Notes under the pieces: model-generated
What the model was told of the DNA's origin: nothing
The model's database searches: none
What the model saw: the letters and a program-made list of their open reading frames with translations, nothing else
Shown here: one piece after another, positions 35,040 to 45,046 of the stretch
Layout: the number at the start of each line of letters is the position of its first letter
Numbering within the stretch: position 1 is the stretch's first letter
Translations under genes and position numbers: made by a program
Assembly (NCBI RefSeq): GCF_030296695.1
Contig: NZ_AP027737.1
Span: 3,549,807 to 3,613,806, forward strand
Direction: 5' to 3'
DNA length: 64,000 nucleotides
Source of the DNA: Agromyces mangrovi
GTDB taxonomy: Bacteria > Actinomycetota > Actinomycetes > Actinomycetales > Microbacteriaceae

Positions 35040-35480
35040 TCACCCGATCAGGCGGCCGATCTGGTCGATGGCGAGGCGGTACGAGTCGGGCCCGAACCCG
35101 GCGATCACGCCGGTCGCGATCTCGGAGACGACGCTGTAGCCACGGAACGCCTCACGCGTGTGCGGGTTCGACAGGTGCACCTCGATGAGCGGCAGGCCGG
35201 CCTTCGAGACCATCGCGGCCGCGTCGCGCATGCCGTAGCTGTAGTGCGTGAACGCGGCGGGGTTCAGCACCACGGGGCAGCCGCGGTCGACCGCCTCGTG
35301 CAGCCAGCCGATCAGCTCGCCCTCGTGGTCGGTCTGCCGCAGCTCGAGCGCGATGCCGGCGGGGGCGGATGCCTCGAGGCCGGCGCGGATGTCATCGAGC
35401 GTCGCCGACCCGTAGACCTCGGGCTCGCGCGTGCCGAGCCGGCCGAGGTTGGGTCCGTTCAGCACCAGCACCGTCGTCAT
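35040..35480 (-). CDS. aroQ: 3-dehydroquinate dehydratase, type II
   Basis: Removes water from 3-dehydroquinate in the shikimate pathway. The 146 residues fit the small dodecameric type II fold: [18 protein letters not shown] with the catalytic Arg and Tyr, the [15 protein letters not shown] loop and [13 protein letters not shown] with the catalytic His. The class-I family (aroD) is unrelated. ATG 35480 gives MTTVLVLNG; the longer frame upstream falls inside aroB. It lies 23 bp after aroB. Confidence 0.97.
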   Translation of the reverse strand: MTTVLVLNGPNLGRLGTREPEVYGSATLDDIRAGLEASAPAGIALELRQTDHEGELIGWLHEAVDRGCPVVLNPAAFTHYSYGMRDAAAMVSKAGLPLIEVHLSNPHTREAFRGYSVVSEIATGVIAGFGPDSYRLAIDQIGRLIG

Positions 35481-35503
35481 GTTCGTCAGCCTATCGACGT
35501 GGC

Positions 35504-36589
35504 TCACGAACCGATCTCCTGGTACGCCGCGAACAGCAGCGACTGCTCGGGCGCCTGGAGCACGGTGGGCTTCGCGAGGTCGTCGAGGACGATGAAGCGC
35601 AGCATCGCGCCGCGGGCCTTCTTGTCGCGCTGCATGGTCGCGAGGAGCGTGTTCCAGCGGCCGACCGGGTAGGTGGTCGGCAGGTTCAGCAGGTCGAGCA
35701 CCCGACGGTGCCGGTCGACGACGTCGTCGGAGAGGCGGCCGGCCAGCCGCGACAGCTCGGCGGCGAACATCATGCCCACCGCGACCGCCGCGCCGTGGCG
35801 CCACTGGTAACGCTCGGCGTGCTCGATGGCGTGACCGAGGGTGTGGCCGTAGTTGAGGATCTCCCGGAGGCCCTGCTCGGTGAAGTCCTCGCTGACGACC
35901 TCGGCCTTCATGGTGATCGCGAGCTCGACGACCCTGCGGAACTCCGGCGTCGCGGGATCGGTCGCCACCGCGGCATCCGCCTCGATGACGTCGAGGATCT
36001 CGGGGTAGCGGATGAATCCGGCCTTCACGATCTCGGCGAAGCCCGCGAGGATCTCGTTCTGCGAGAGCGTGTCGAGGTGGTCGAGGTCGCAGAGCACCGC
36101 GGACGGCGCGTAGAAGGCGCCGACGAGGTTCTTGCCCTCGGCGGTGTTGATGCCGGTCTTGCCGCCGACGGCCGCGTCGACCATGCCGAGCACGGTGGTC
36201 GGCACCTGCACGAGCCGCACGCCGCGCAGCCAGGTGGCCGCAACGAACCCGGCGAGGTCGGTCACCGCTCCCCCGCCGAACCCGATCACCGCGTCGCTGC
36301 GGGTGAAGTCGGCCTGGCCCATGACCTGCCAGCAGAACGCCGCGACCTCGACACGCTTGCCCGCCTCGGCATCGGGCACCTCGGCGAGCAGCACCTCGTA
36401 CCGCCCGAGCAGCGCCTCGCGCAGTGCCGCCGCCTTCGCACCGAGGGTGGGCGGATGCACCATGAGCACCTTCGACACCCCGCCGCCCAGCGCCTCGGCC
36501 ACGCCGTCGGCGGTGATGCCGCGGCCCACCCGCACGTCGTAGCCGTCGTCGGCCCCGCCGACCCGGATCGTCGTCGTCTCGTCGGTCAC
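35504..36589 (-). CDS. aroB: 3-dehydroquinate synthase
   Basis: NAD- and metal-dependent cyclase converting DAHP to 3-dehydroquinate. From GTG 36589 it has 361 residues. That start overlaps the aroK stop (GTGA) and has a GGAGG 9-10 nt upstream, better than the ATG at 36604. Key segments are [19 protein letters not shown] (NAD), [19 protein letters not shown], the metal ligands in [20 protein letters not shown] and HGAAVAVGM. It belongs to the aroE-aroC-aroK-aroB-aroQ shikimate operon. Confidence 0.97.
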   Translation of the reverse strand: MTDETTTIRVGGADDGYDVRVGRGITADGVAEALGGGVSKVLMVHPPTLGAKAAALREALLGRYEVLLAEVPDAEAGKRVEVAAFCWQVMGQADFTRSDAVIGFGGGAVTDLAGFVAATWLRGVRLVQVPTTVLGMVDAAVGGKTGINTAEGKNLVGAFYAPSAVLCDLDHLDTLSQNEILAGFAEIVKAGFIRYPEILDVIEADAAVATDPATPEFRRVVELAITMKAEVVSEDFTEQGLREILNYGHTLGHAIEHAERYQWRHGAAVAVGMMFAAELSRLAGRLSDDVVDRHRRVLDLLNLPTTYPVGRWNTLLATMQRDKKARGAMLRFIVLDDLAKPTVLQAPEQSLLFAAYQEIGS

Positions 36590-37101
36590 GCGTCGTTCCT
36601 CCACCAGTCGCAGATCAGGTCGGCCAGTTGGGCGGCCGTGCCCTGGTTCGTGTCGACGACCAGATCGGCCAGCGCGTCGTAGACCGGCTTCCGCTCGGCC
36701 GCGATGCGCGTCCAGGTCTCGATGCCGCCGCCGTCGAGCAACGGTCGGCGGGCACCCGCCGCGCCGAGTCGGGCCGCCACCGTGCGGGCGTCGACGTGGA
36801 GCAGCACGACGGATGCCCCGGCCAGGTCGCCCTGCGTCTCGAGGTCGAGCACCGCGCCGCCGCCGAGCGAGACGACCGCGCGCTCGCGCAGGGCCGCCGC
36901 CACCGCGGCACGCTCCTTCGCCCGGAACGCCGCCTCACCCTCGGACGCGAAGATCTCGTGGATCGGCCCGTGCGCGGCGACGACGTCGGCGTCGGTGTCG
37001 ATGAAGGGCAGCTCGAGGCGCGCGGCGACGCGGCGGCCCAGCTTGGTCTTGCCGGAGCCCATCGGGCCGATGAGCACGAGCGGGAGCGGCCGCTCAGGCA
37101 T
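36586..37101 (-). CDS. aroK: Shikimate kinase
   Basis: Phosphorylates shikimate with ATP. The 171 residues contain the P-loop [12 protein letters not shown] (about 11-22), the shikimate-binding [19 protein letters not shown] and the arginine-rich lid ARRPLL. ATG 37101 overlaps the aroC stop by 8 nt (ATGCCTGA). Length and motifs are ordinary for the family. Confidence 0.97.
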   Translation of the reverse strand: MPERPLPLVLIGPMGSGKTKLGRRVAARLELPFIDTDADVVAAHGPIHEIFASEGEAAFRAKERAAVAAALRERAVVSLGGGAVLDLETQGDLAGASVVLLHVDARTVAARLGAAGARRPLLDGGGIETWTRIAAERKPVYDALADLVVDTNQGTAAQLADLICDWWRNDA

Positions 37102-38314
37102 CCGCGTCGACGGTCGCGGCGGATGCCACGCGGGTCGCGAGCCGCTCGGGGATCGCGTCGAGGTAGCCGCGCAGGTTGCGCGCGGTCTCGACGACCGAGT
37201 CGCCGCCGAACTTCTCGAGCACGGCGTTCGCGAGGGTGAGCGCGACCATGGCCTCCGCCACCACGCCCGAGGCGGGCACGGCGCACACGTCGGAGCGCTG
37301 GTGGTGCGCGGTGGCGGCCTCGCCGGAGGCGACGTCGACGGTGCGGAGCGCCCGCGGCACGGTGGCGATGGGCTTCATGCCGGCGCGCACGCGCAGCACG
37401 GTGCCGGTCGACATGCCGCCCTCGGTGCCGCCCGCGCGGTCGCTCACGCGCGAGATGAGCCCGTCGTCGAGGTCGAGCTCGTCGTGCGCCTCCGACCCGC
37501 GCCGGGTCGTGGTGAGGAAGCCGTCGCCGACCTCGACCCCCTTGATCGCCTGGATGCCCATGAGCGCCGCGGCGAGCTGCGAGTCGAGCCGGCGATCCCA
37601 GTGCACGTGCGAGCCGAGCCCGGGCGGCACGCCGTAGGCGAGCACCTCCACCACGCCGCCGAGGGTGTCGCCCTCCTTGTGCGCGAGGTCGACCTCGGCG
37701 ACCATGCGCTCGGAGGTCTCGGCGTCGAAGCAGCGCAGCGGGTCGGCGTCGAGCTCGTCGACGTCGCCGGGCTGGGGCAGCGGGCGCCCCTCCGGCACGC
37801 GCACCGGGCCGATGGCGATGGTGTGCGCGACCAGCTCGATGCCGAGCTCCGACAGGAACGACCGTGCCACGGCGCCCAGGGCGACGCGCGCCGCGGTCTC
37901 GCGGGCGCTCGCCCGCTCGAGCACGGGTCGGGCCTCGTCGAACCCGTACTTCTGCATGCCGACGAGGTCGGCGTGGCCCGGGCGTGGGCGGGTGAGCGGC
38001 GCGCCGCGCCCGCGCGAGAGCTTCTCGGGGTCGACGGGCTCGGGGCTCATGACCTCGGTCCACTTCGGCCACTCGGTGTTGCCGATCCGCAGGGCGATCG
38101 GGCTGCCGAGGCTCTGCCCGTGGCGCACGCCGCCCGAGATCGCGAGCTCGTCCTGTTCGAACTTCATGCGCGCGCCCCGGCCGTAGCCGAGCTTGCGGCG
38201 GGCGAGGTCGGAGCGGATGTCGTCGAGGAGCACCGGCACCCCTGCCGGGAGGCCTTCGAGGACGGCGACGAGTTCGGGGCCGTGCGATTCCCCCGCGGTG
38301 AGCCAACGAAGCAT
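37094..38314 (-). CDS. aroC: Chorismate synthase
   Basis: FMN-dependent last step to chorismate, the precursor used by TrpE. The 406 residues show the three signatures: [24 protein letters not shown]-type loop as [17 protein letters not shown], and [10 protein letters not shown] followed by [14 protein letters not shown] 38314 lies 5 bp after the aroE stop with a GGAGG 9 nt upstream. The longer open frame to 38998 overlaps aroE and was rejected. Confidence 0.98.
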   Translation of the reverse strand: MLRWLTAGESHGPELVAVLEGLPAGVPVLLDDIRSDLARRKLGYGRGARMKFEQDELAISGGVRHGQSLGSPIALRIGNTEWPKWTEVMSPEPVDPEKLSRGRGAPLTRPRPGHADLVGMQKYGFDEARPVLERASARETAARVALGAVARSFLSELGIELVAHTIAIGPVRVPEGRPLPQPGDVDELDADPLRCFDAETSERMVAEVDLAHKEGDTLGGVVEVLAYGVPPGLGSHVHWDRRLDSQLAAALMGIQAIKGVEVGDGFLTTTRRGSEAHDELDLDDGLISRVSDRAGGTEGGMSTGTVLRVRAGMKPIATVPRALRTVDVASGEAATAHHQRSDVCAVPASGVVAEAMVALTLANAVLEKFGGDSVVETARNLRGYLDAIPERLATRVASAATVDADA

Positions 38315-38319
38315 GGGGA

Positions 38320-39174
38320 CTATCCTCCCATGTCGCCGAGCGCATGACGCATCGCGTGCAGGACGGCATCCTCGTCGGGCAGCACCGCGTCGGGGTCGCC
38401 CAGCGCGAAGATGCGCACCTGCACGATCGCCTGGTGCAACAGCATCGGCAGTCCGGAGATCACCGGCCGCGCGGCAACCGACCACAGCGTCGAGGTGGCC
38501 GTGGGCCACGGGGCGTAGACCACGTCGAACAGCGTCGATCCGGCCACGATCGCGTCGGCGACCTGGACGCCGGGCGCGGCCCCGCCGGGCAGCGAGCTCA
38601 CGACGAGTGGAACCGCACCGGCTGCGGCGAGGTCGGCGATGGGCAGCGGATGCACCGTCACGTCCAGTTGCTCGCCGAGCGCGATCAGGCCGGCCGCCTT
38701 CGCCGGCGTGCGCGCGTAGACGTCCACCCGATCGGCACCGAGCTCGGCGAGGGCGACGAGCGCCGACGTCGCAGTCGCTCCCGCGCCGATGAGCGCGGCC
38801 CGCCCCACGTCGTCGACGCCGCGCTCGCGCAGCGCTCGCACGATGCCCGCGACATCCGTGTTGAACCCCAGCCGGCGCCCGTCGTCGGCGCACAGCACCG
38901 TGTTCACGGCATTGGTGAGCCGCGCGACGCGGTCGATCTCGTCGAGCGCGGGAATGACGTCGCGCTTCAGCGGCATCGTGAGCGAGAGGCCCCGCCACGG
39001 CTCGCGCAGCGCGTGCACGAACGGCGCGATGCCGTCCCCGGTCATCTCGATGACCTCGTACGTCCAGTCCAGGCCGAGCGTCTCGTAGGCGGCCCGGTGC
39101 AGCACGGGGCTCTTCGAGTGCACGATCGGCGACCCGAGCACCGCGAGCCGCCGGCCTCGGAGCAGCTCAGCCAC
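38320..39174 (-). CDS. aroE: Shikimate dehydrogenase
   Basis: Reduces 3-dehydroshikimate to shikimate. The 284 residues include the substrate motif [28 protein letters not shown] with the catalytic Lys, NAVNTVL, the NADP fold [18 protein letters not shown], and LLHQAIVQ at the C-terminus. GTG 39174 overlaps the mltG stop by 8 nt (GTGGCTGA). The glycine-rich loop is GAGATA rather than the usual GAGGA, a modest change seen in actinobacterial paralogues. Confidence 0.93.
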   Translation of the reverse strand: MAELLRGRRLAVLGSPIVHSKSPVLHRAAYETLGLDWTYEVIEMTGDGIAPFVHALREPWRGLSLTMPLKRDVIPALDEIDRVARLTNAVNTVLCADDGRRLGFNTDVAGIVRALRERGVDDVGRAALIGAGATATSALVALAELGADRVDVYARTPAKAAGLIALGEQLDVTVHPLPIADLAAAGAVPLVVSSLPGGAAPGVQVADAIVAGSTLFDVVYAPWPTATSTLWSVAARPVISGLPMLLHQAIVQVRIFALGDPDAVLPDEDAVLHAMRHALGDMGG

Positions 39175-40570
39175 CGTACTCGGGGTGGTCGGCGAGCCAG
39201 GCGAGGTAGTCCTGCACGGCGGCCTCGTGCTCGGCGAGCGTCGTGCTGAACACGGTCTCGCCCGTGTCGAGGTTGACGGTCACGAAGTACACCCAGGTGC
39301 CGTCGGCAGGGTTGAGCGCCGCGTCGATGCCGAGGTCGCCAGGGTTGCCGATCGGGCCCGGCGGCAGGCCCGGGTGCACGTACGAGTTGTACGGGTTCGA
39401 GGCGTCGGCGCGCTCGGCGTCGGTGGTGGTGATCACGCCGTCCTCGCCGATGCCGTAATGCACCGTGGAGTCGAACTGGAGCAGCCCGTTCGTCGGCGAC
39501 GCGTCGGAGAGGCGGTTCTGGATGACCCGCGACACCTTGTAGTAGTCCTCGCGCAGGCCGGCCTCGCGCTCGAGCATGGAGGCGATGATGATCGTCTCCC
39601 AGCGATCCTCCTCGGGCACGCCCGCCTCGTCGAGCGCCTGGAACTGGCGGTCCACGAGCGTGCGGATCACCTCGTCGGCCGTCGCGTCGGGCCCGAAGGT
39701 GTACGTCGCCGGGAAGAGGAAGCCCTCGACGGTGGTCGCCTCCGACGGCAGGCCGAGCGCGGCGGGGTCGGCTGCGGCGGCCTGGAGTTCGTCGACGGGG
39801 ATGCCCGTGCCCTGCGAGGCGGCGGCGAGGGCGTTCTCCGCCCACATCCCCTCGGTGATGACGAAGGTGTTCTCGAGCCGGTTGCCCTCGTCGAGCAGCG
39901 CGTCGAGCGCGGACTGCGCGCTCATCTCGCTCGCGAGCTGGTAGGCGCCGGGGAAGAACGTGGGGTTCTGCTCGAGGATCAGGTCGTAGAAGGCGTCGAA
40001 CGAGGCCGTCACGCCCTGGTCGTGCAGGTTGCGCGCGATGTCCTCGCCGGTGTCGCCGTCCTCGATCATGAAGACCAGTTCGCCGGTGCCGCTGCCCGAG
40101 TAGTCGGGGGCGGGCTCGAACCGCTCCATGAACGCCGCGAGCGGCGCCTGCACGGCGAAGTACCCGCCGACCAGCACGCCGACGATCACGAGCAGCACGA
40201 TGAGGCAGCCCCAGCCGCCGCGCCTGCGCGGCGCGGTCTCGTGGTCGTCGCCGAACTCGAGCGGACCGGGCTCCTCGGTGACGGTGCGTCGCGACGCGGT
40301 GCGCGGCTCGGCCGCCGACTGCTCGCGGGCCGCGCGGCGCGAGTTCGCCGCCTTCCGGCTGCGCGCGGCCGCCGCCGCGGCCTCCGCCTCGCGCATCTCC
40401 CGGCGCGTCATCGGCGCTCCCTCGGACGCCTGCGCGGGCGGCGGCGCCTGCCGGGCGTCGTCGCGACCCGCCCCCGAGCCGGACTGCCCGGTGAGCACGT
40501 GGTCCCAGTCGAGCCCGTCGTCGTGCTGCGACCGGCCGCGACGGCCATCGCTCGGCGGGGGGAATGACAC
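39167..40570 (-). CDS. mltG: Endolytic transglycosylase MltG
   Basis: Membrane-anchored lytic transglycosylase that cuts nascent peptidoglycan. The 467 residues begin with about 118 cytoplasmic residues rich in Ala/Arg/Glu (TRREMREAEAAAAAARSRKA), then one membrane helix at 120-141 and an extracytoplasmic YceG domain. The catalytic Glu lies in IIASMLEREAG and the fold motif VSRVIQNRL follows; LQFDSTVHYG and NPYNSYVHPGLPPGPI are typical. GTG 40570 was chosen 4 bp after the ruvX stop with GAAGGA upstream. alaS-ruvX-mltG-aroE is a conserved order. Confidence 0.96.
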   Translation of the reverse strand: MSFPPPSDGRRGRSQHDDGLDWDHVLTGQSGSGAGRDDARQAPPPAQASEGAPMTRREMREAEAAAAAARSRKAANSRRAAREQSAAEPRTASRRTVTEEPGPLEFGDDHETAPRRRGGWGCLIVLLVIVGVLVGGYFAVQAPLAAFMERFEPAPDYSGSGTGELVFMIEDGDTGEDIARNLHDQGVTASFDAFYDLILEQNPTFFPGAYQLASEMSAQSALDALLDEGNRLENTFVITEGMWAENALAAASQGTGIPVDELQAAAADPAALGLPSEATTVEGFLFPATYTFGPDATADEVIRTLVDRQFQALDEAGVPEEDRWETIIIASMLEREAGLREDYYKVSRVIQNRLSDASPTNGLLQFDSTVHYGIGEDGVITTTDAERADASNPYNSYVHPGLPPGPIGNPGDLGIDAALNPADGTWVYFVTVNLDTGETVFSTTLAEHEAAVQDYLAWLADHPEYGG

Positions 40571-40574
40571 GGGT

Positions 40575-41050
40575 TCAGCGTCCTTCGTTCGGGTCGACGA
40601 TCGTTCCGGGCGGGGTGGGTGCACTCCGCTCGGCGTCGAGGGCATGTTGCAGAATGATAACGGCCGCGACCTGATCGACGACCGGACGGTGCTGCTTCGT
40701 GCGCTTCCCGGCGCTGCGCAGCGCCGAGTGGGCGGAGACCGTCGAGAGACGCTCGTCGACGAGGCGCACGGGGGCGGCGGATGCCTCGGCCAACCGCCCC
40801 GCGAACGCCACCGCGTCGTCGGTCGACGCCGTCGCCCGGCCCGACATCGACAGGGGTGCCCGACGACGATCTCGATCGCCTCGAGCTCGTCCGCGAGCGC
40901 GACGATGCGGCGCACGTCGGCGCCGCCCTCGTCGTCGCGCGCCACGGTCTCGACCGGCGTCGCCAGCATGGCGTGCGGGTCGCAGCGTGCCACGCCCACT
41001 CGCGCCCTGCCGACGTCGACGCCGAGCCGCACTCCGGGGCGCAGGGTCAC
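40575..41050 (-). pseudogene. ruvX: Holliday junction resolvase-like RuvX (YqgF), frameshifted near 40857
   Basis: RNase H-fold protein proposed to act as a Holliday junction resolvase or in rRNA processing. The first frame reads MTLRPGVRLGVDVGRARVG (catalytic Asp in GVDVG) through EIVVGHP. The second half lies in another frame: SMSGRATASTDDAVAFAGRL, VRLVDERLSTV and VDQVAAVIILQ with the C-terminal Asp. The break falls in a C run of the minus strand (CACCCCTG, 40855-40861); one extra C gives LSMSG and a 158-residue protein, the family length. Without correction the first frame runs into mltG. GTG 41050 overlaps the alaS stop (GTGA). Confidence 0.9.
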
Positions 41051-43701
41051 GCCATCGCCCGGCGCACGGCCTCGAGCGCCGCGGGGATGGCCGAGGCGTC
41101 CTGGCCGCCGCCCTGCGCGAGGTCGTCCTTGCCGCCGCCGCCACCGCCGAGCACGCCGGCCATCTGCTTGGCGAGCGCGCCCGCCTTGTGGCCCTGCTCA
41201 CGTGCCGCGGGATTCGTGGCGACGATCGCCACCGGGCGGGACTTCACGACCGCGGTGAGCGCCACGACCGCGGCATCCGTGCCGAGCCTCTCGCGCACGC
41301 CCGTCGCGAGCATGCGCAGGTCGTCGCCCGAGCCGAGCTCGCCGAGGTCCTCCGCGACGAGGCGGGTCTCCCCCACGCGCGCGACCTTCTCGGCGATCGA
41401 CGGGATGCGGTCGCCGAGCGCCCGCGCCTCGTACTGCGCGATGCGCTTCTCCGCGGTCTTGAGCGACTGCACGAGCTCGTCCACCCGTGCGACCAGCTGG
41501 TCCTGCGGAGTCTTGAGGTTGCTCGTGAGCTCGGAGACGAGCGCGCGCTCGGCCGCGAACCGGCGGAACGCGTCGATGCCGACGAGCGACTCGACGCGTC
41601 GGTTCGTGGAACCGACCGACGACTCGCCGATCAGGTTGATCATTCCGATCTCGGCGCTGGTGCGCACGTGCGTGCCGGCGCAGAGCTCGCGCGACCACGG
41701 GCCGCCGATGTCGACGACGCGCACGGTGTCGCCGTACTTCTCGCCGAACAGCGCCATCGCGCCGAGCTCCTTGGCCTCGGCGAGCGGCATCTCGCGCGTG
41801 ACGACCTCGAGGTTGTCGCGCACGGCGTTGTTCGAGATCTCCTCGATCTCGCTGCGCGTCTCGGGCGAGAGCGCACTGTTCCAGCCGAAGTCGAGGCGCA
41901 GGTAGCCCGCCTTGTTGAACGAGCCCGACTGGTGCGCATTGGGTCCGAGCACCTGTCGGAGCGCCGCGTGGATGATGTGCGTGCCCGAGTGCGCCTGCGT
42001 CGCGCCGCGACGGTACGACTCGTCGACCAGCGTGGTCGCACGGTCTCCCGCCGCGACCTGGCCGCTGACGACCTCCACGGTGTGGCTGATGAGGCCCTTC
42101 ACGGGCTTCTGCACGTCGAGCACCTTCAGCTCGAAGCCGTCCCCGACGATCAGTCCCTGGTCGGCGGCCTGTCCGCCGGACTCGGCGTAGAGCGACGTCT
42201 CCGCGAGCACGACCTCCGCGGTCTGCCCGGCGGACGCGACCGGCACCGGCCGACCGTCCACGAGCAGGCCGAGCACCGACGACTCGGTCGTCAGGTCGGT
42301 GTAGCCCGTGAACACGGTCTCGCCCTTGGCGCGCAGGTCGGCGTACACCGACAGGTCGGCCAGGGCCTTCTTCTTCGACTTCGCATCGGCCTTGGCGCGC
42401 GAGCGCTGCTCGGCCATCAGCGTGTCGAAGGCGTCCCGGTCGACCGAGAGGCCTGCCTCGTCCGCCATCTCGAGCGTGAGCTCGATCGGGAAGCCGTACG
42501 TGTCGTGCAGCAGGAAGGCCGTGTCGCCCGGCAGCGCCGTGCTCCCCGCCTCCTTGGTCGACCCGACCGCGAGGTCGAGGATCGACGTGCCCGCCGAGAG
42601 CGTGCGCAGGAACGTCTCCTCCTCGCCGAGGGCGAGCTGCGAGATCTGCCCGTAGTCGTGCTCGACCTCGGGGTACGCGGCCTTCATGGCGTCGCGCGAC
42701 GCGCCGAACAGCGTGCCGAACGTCGGCGCATCGACGCCGAGCAGGCGCATCGCGCGGATCGAACGCCGCAGCAGGCGTCGCAGGATGTAGCCGCGACCCT
42801 CGTTCGACGGCGCGACGCCGTCGCTCATGAGCATGAGGGACGAGCGCACGTGGTCGGCGATCACGCGCATGCGCACGTCGTCCTCGTGGTCGGCGCCGTA
42901 GCGCCGGCCCGACAGCTCCGCCGCGGCGTCGAGCACCGGGCGCACCTGGTCGATCTCGTACATGTTGTCGACGCCCTGCTTGAGGAACGCGACGCGCTCG
43001 AGGCCCATGCCCGTGTCGATGTTCTTCTTCGGCAGCTCGCCGACGATGCGGAAGTCGGTCTTCGACCGCACGTCCTCGATGAGGTACTGCATGAAGACGA
43101 GGTTCCAGATCTCCACGTACCGGTCGTCGTCGGTGGCCGGGCCGCCGTCGACGCCGTACGCGGGTCCGCGGTCGAAGAAGATCTCCGAGCACGGACCCGC
43201 CGGGCCGGGCTGGCCGGTGGACCAGTAGTTCGTGTCCTTGTCGAGGCGCTGGATGCGGTCGTCGGGCAGCCCGGCGATCCGCTTCCAGAGCTCGATGGCC
43301 TCGTCGTCGTCCTTGTAGACCGTGACCCACAGGTCGCGCTCGTCGAACCCGTAGCCGCCGTCGGACTCCGATGCGGTCAGCAGCTCCCAGGCGTACCCGA
43401 TCGCGCCTTCCTTGAAGTAGTCGCCGAACGAGAAGTTGCCGTTCATCTGGAAGAAGGTGCCGTGGCGCGGCGTGCGCCCGACCTCCTCGATGTCGTTCGT
43501 GCGGATGCACTTCTGCACGCTCGTGGCCCGCGGGTACGGTGCCGGCACGACGCCGGTCAGGTACGGGACGAACGGCACCATGCCGGCGACCGTGAACATC
43601 AGGGTCGGATCGTCGCTCACCAGGGAGGCGGAGGGGACGACGGTGTGGCCGCGCTGGGCGAAGAAGTCCAGCCAGCGCTGGCGGATGTCGGCAGTCTGCA
43701 T
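41047..43701 (-). CDS. alaS: Alanine-tRNA ligase
   Basis: Class-II synthetase charging tRNA-Ala. The 884 residues contain the aminoacylation core (SASLVSDDPTLMFTVAGM, TFFQMNGNFSFGDYFKE, VGELPKKNIDTGMGLERVA). The editing domain has the zinc motifs HSGTHIIHAAL and CAGTHV, and a C-terminal DHHA1-like domain ends in GGGGGGKDDLAQGGG. The frame is unbroken. It starts at ATG 43701 (MQTADIRQRWLDFF) and leads the alaS-ruvX-mltG-aro block. Confidence 0.98.
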   Translation of the reverse strand: MQTADIRQRWLDFFAQRGHTVVPSASLVSDDPTLMFTVAGMVPFVPYLTGVVPAPYPRATSVQKCIRTNDIEEVGRTPRHGTFFQMNGNFSFGDYFKEGAIGYAWELLTASESDGGYGFDERDLWVTVYKDDDEAIELWKRIAGLPDDRIQRLDKDTNYWSTGQPGPAGPCSEIFFDRGPAYGVDGGPATDDDRYVEIWNLVFMQYLIEDVRSKTDFRIVGELPKKNIDTGMGLERVAFLKQGVDNMYEIDQVRPVLDAAAELSGRRYGADHEDDVRMRVIADHVRSSLMLMSDGVAPSNEGRGYILRRLLRRSIRAMRLLGVDAPTFGTLFGASRDAMKAAYPEVEHDYGQISQLALGEEETFLRTLSAGTSILDLAVGSTKEAGSTALPGDTAFLLHDTYGFPIELTLEMADEAGLSVDRDAFDTLMAEQRSRAKADAKSKKKALADLSVYADLRAKGETVFTGYTDLTTESSVLGLLVDGRPVPVASAGQTAEVVLAETSLYAESGGQAADQGLIVGDGFELKVLDVQKPVKGLISHTVEVVSGQVAAGDRATTLVDESYRRGATQAHSGTHIIHAALRQVLGPNAHQSGSFNKAGYLRLDFGWNSALSPETRSEIEEISNNAVRDNLEVVTREMPLAEAKELGAMALFGEKYGDTVRVVDIGGPWSRELCAGTHVRTSAEIGMINLIGESSVGSTNRRVESLVGIDAFRRFAAERALVSELTSNLKTPQDQLVARVDELVQSLKTAEKRIAQYEARALGDRIPSIAEKVARVGETRLVAEDLGELGSGDDLRMLATGVRERLGTDAAVVALTAVVKSRPVAIVATNPAAREQGHKAGALAKQMAGVLGGGGGGKDDLAQGGGQDASAIPAALEAVRRAMA

Positions 43702-43762
43702 GGTTCCGTTCAGGGGTGTGCGTCACCCGCTCGCGCGGGCGTGATGGTGCGGCGGCGCTCGC

Positions 43763-44047
43763 CTAGGACTTGGCGTCCTTCGCGGCCTCGGCGACATCCT
43801 CGGCCGCATCCGCGACCTGCTCGGCGACGTCGTCCGCGGCGTCCTTGGCGTTCGACATGACGTCGTCGACCATCGCGCGCAGCTCGGACTCGCGAGCGTG
43901 GTATCCGTCCGCGACGGCCTTGCCGAACTCCTTCGCCCGTGCATCGACGGTGGCGAAGAACTCCTGGCCCTGCTGGGTCTTGTTGACCTGGTGCGCGGCG
44001 ACGAAGCCGGCCGCGACGCCGACGGTGAACCAGAGGATGCTCTTCAT
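43763..44047 (-). CDS. Small membrane-anchored helical protein (YtxH-like)
   Basis: A 94-residue protein of unknown function between rpsD and alaS. An N-terminal hydrophobic helix (about 3-20, SILWFTVGVAAGFVAAH) is followed by an Ala/Asp/Glu-rich helical or coiled-coil tail (DDVAEQVADAAEDVAEAA). That layout resembles YtxH-type general-stress membrane proteins, but the similarity is in architecture only. ATG 44047 has GGAGA upstream and was preferred to a longer frame reaching 44191, which would run through the terminator hairpin. Confidence 0.8.
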   Translation of the reverse strand: MKSILWFTVGVAAGFVAAHQVNKTQQGQEFFATVDARAKEFGKAVADGYHARESELRAMVDDVMSNAKDAADDVAEQVADAAEDVAEAAKDAKS

Positions 44048-44166
44048 AGTGTCTCCTTCACTGCTGCTCGTGTGCCTGCGACGCGGCGCGCCGACGACCA
44101 GTCTAGTGGCGTCGATCCGCGTGCCGACCGGGTTGCACACCCGCGTTCGATGGGTTACGGAGACGA

Positions 44167-44201
44167 CGAAGGGGGCCGTGGCGCAGGCCACGACCCCTTC
44201 G
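44167..44201 (-). terminator. Hairpin between rpsD and the small membrane protein
   Basis: A near-perfect inverted repeat: CGAAGGGG with GCCGTGGC pairs with GCCACG and CCCCTTCG around a GCAG loop, about 15 bp of mostly GC stem. It starts 14 nt after the rpsD stop, where a terminator is expected. No T tract follows, which is common in high-GC actinobacteria. Confidence 0.65.
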
Positions 44202-44214
44202 GGAGACGCGTCGG

Positions 44215-44844
44215 TCAGCGAGCCGCGTAGTACTCGACGACCAGCTGAACCTCGCAGGTCACGGGGACCTCGGCGCGCTTCGGGCGACGCACGAGCTTCG
44301 CCTGCAGCTTGTCGAGCTCGACCTCGAGGTAGCCCGGGGTCTTGGGGAGCACGTCGACGTGACCGCCGGCGGCCGCGACCTGGAAGGGCTCGGTGCCCTC
44401 GGAGCGGGTCTTGACGCCGATGGTCTGGCCCGGCTTCACGCGGAACGAGGGGCGGTCGACGAGCTTGCCGTCGACGAGGATGTGGCGGTGCACGACGAAC
44501 TGGCGGGCCTGCGCCATGGTGCGGGCGAAGCCGGCGCGCAGCACGAGTGCGTCGAGGCGCATCTCGAGGAGCTCGACGAGGTTCTCACCGGTGGCGCCCT
44601 CGGTGCGCTTCGCCTCGTTGTAGGCGATGCGGAGCTGCTTCTCGCGGATGCCGTACTGGGCCCGGAGGCGCTGCTTCTCGCGGAGGCGGATGGCGTAGTC
44701 GGAGTCGGCCTTGCGCTTGGTGCGGCCGTGCTCGCCCGGTGCGTAGGGGCGCTTCTCCATGTGGCGCGCGGCCTTGGGGGTCAGCGGGATGCCGAGGGCG
44801 CGCGAGAGGCGGGTCTTGCTGCGGGTGCGTGACGTGGTGGACAC
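44215..44844 (-). CDS. rpsD: 30S ribosomal protein S4
   Basis: Primary 16S rRNA-binding protein that nucleates 30S assembly. The 209 residues include the N-terminal helices (RLSRALGIPLTP, PYAPGEHGRTKRK) and the S4 RNA-binding domain (RLDALVLRAGFARTMAQARQFVVHRHILVDG). There is no cysteine zinc site at the N-terminus, so this is the zinc-independent C- form. The start is GTG 44844 with AAAGGA 4-5 nt upstream. It stands alone rather than in the alpha operon with rpoA, as is usual for Micrococcales. Confidence 0.98.
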   Translation of the reverse strand: MSTTSRTRSKTRLSRALGIPLTPKAARHMEKRPYAPGEHGRTKRKADSDYAIRLREKQRLRAQYGIREKQLRIAYNEAKRTEGATGENLVELLEMRLDALVLRAGFARTMAQARQFVVHRHILVDGKLVDRPSFRVKPGQTIGVKTRSEGTEPFQVAAAGGHVDVLPKTPGYLEVELDKLQAKLVRRPKRAEVPVTCEVQLVVEYYAAR

Positions 44845-45046
44845 GGGTTCCTTTCGGAGGGATGCTCGTACGTGTTGGACTCCCGGGCGCGACGCACGGG
44901 AGGGAAGTATGAGGGATTCGCCTGGGGGCGACCGGCTACAGGTCGCATCCGTTCGCCGTGGATCTCCGCGCAGCCGCTCGCTGAGACCTGGCTTCAGGCC
45001 GCATCGATGGTAGCACGAAGCGGATGCCCCGCCTGCACCGGGCCCG
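44845..45046 (-). promoter_or_regulatory. rpsD upstream region with candidate promoter and long leader
   Basis: This 202-bp gap is the longest non-coding stretch in the window. TACCAT at 45006-45011 (minus strand) fits a -10 box; no good -35 is visible. If used, the rpsD transcript would have a leader of roughly 150 nt with short hairpins (CCTG/CAGG around 44985-45000 and GACC/GGTC around 44931-44945). That is room for S4 autoregulation, but I recognise no known S4 leader structure. No tRNA or small ORF was seen. Confidence 0.35.

Noticed and set aside
39167..41050. RuvX-MltG fusion protein
   Set aside because: The apparent join is created by the frameshift in ruvX; both genes have normal separate ends once one base is restored.
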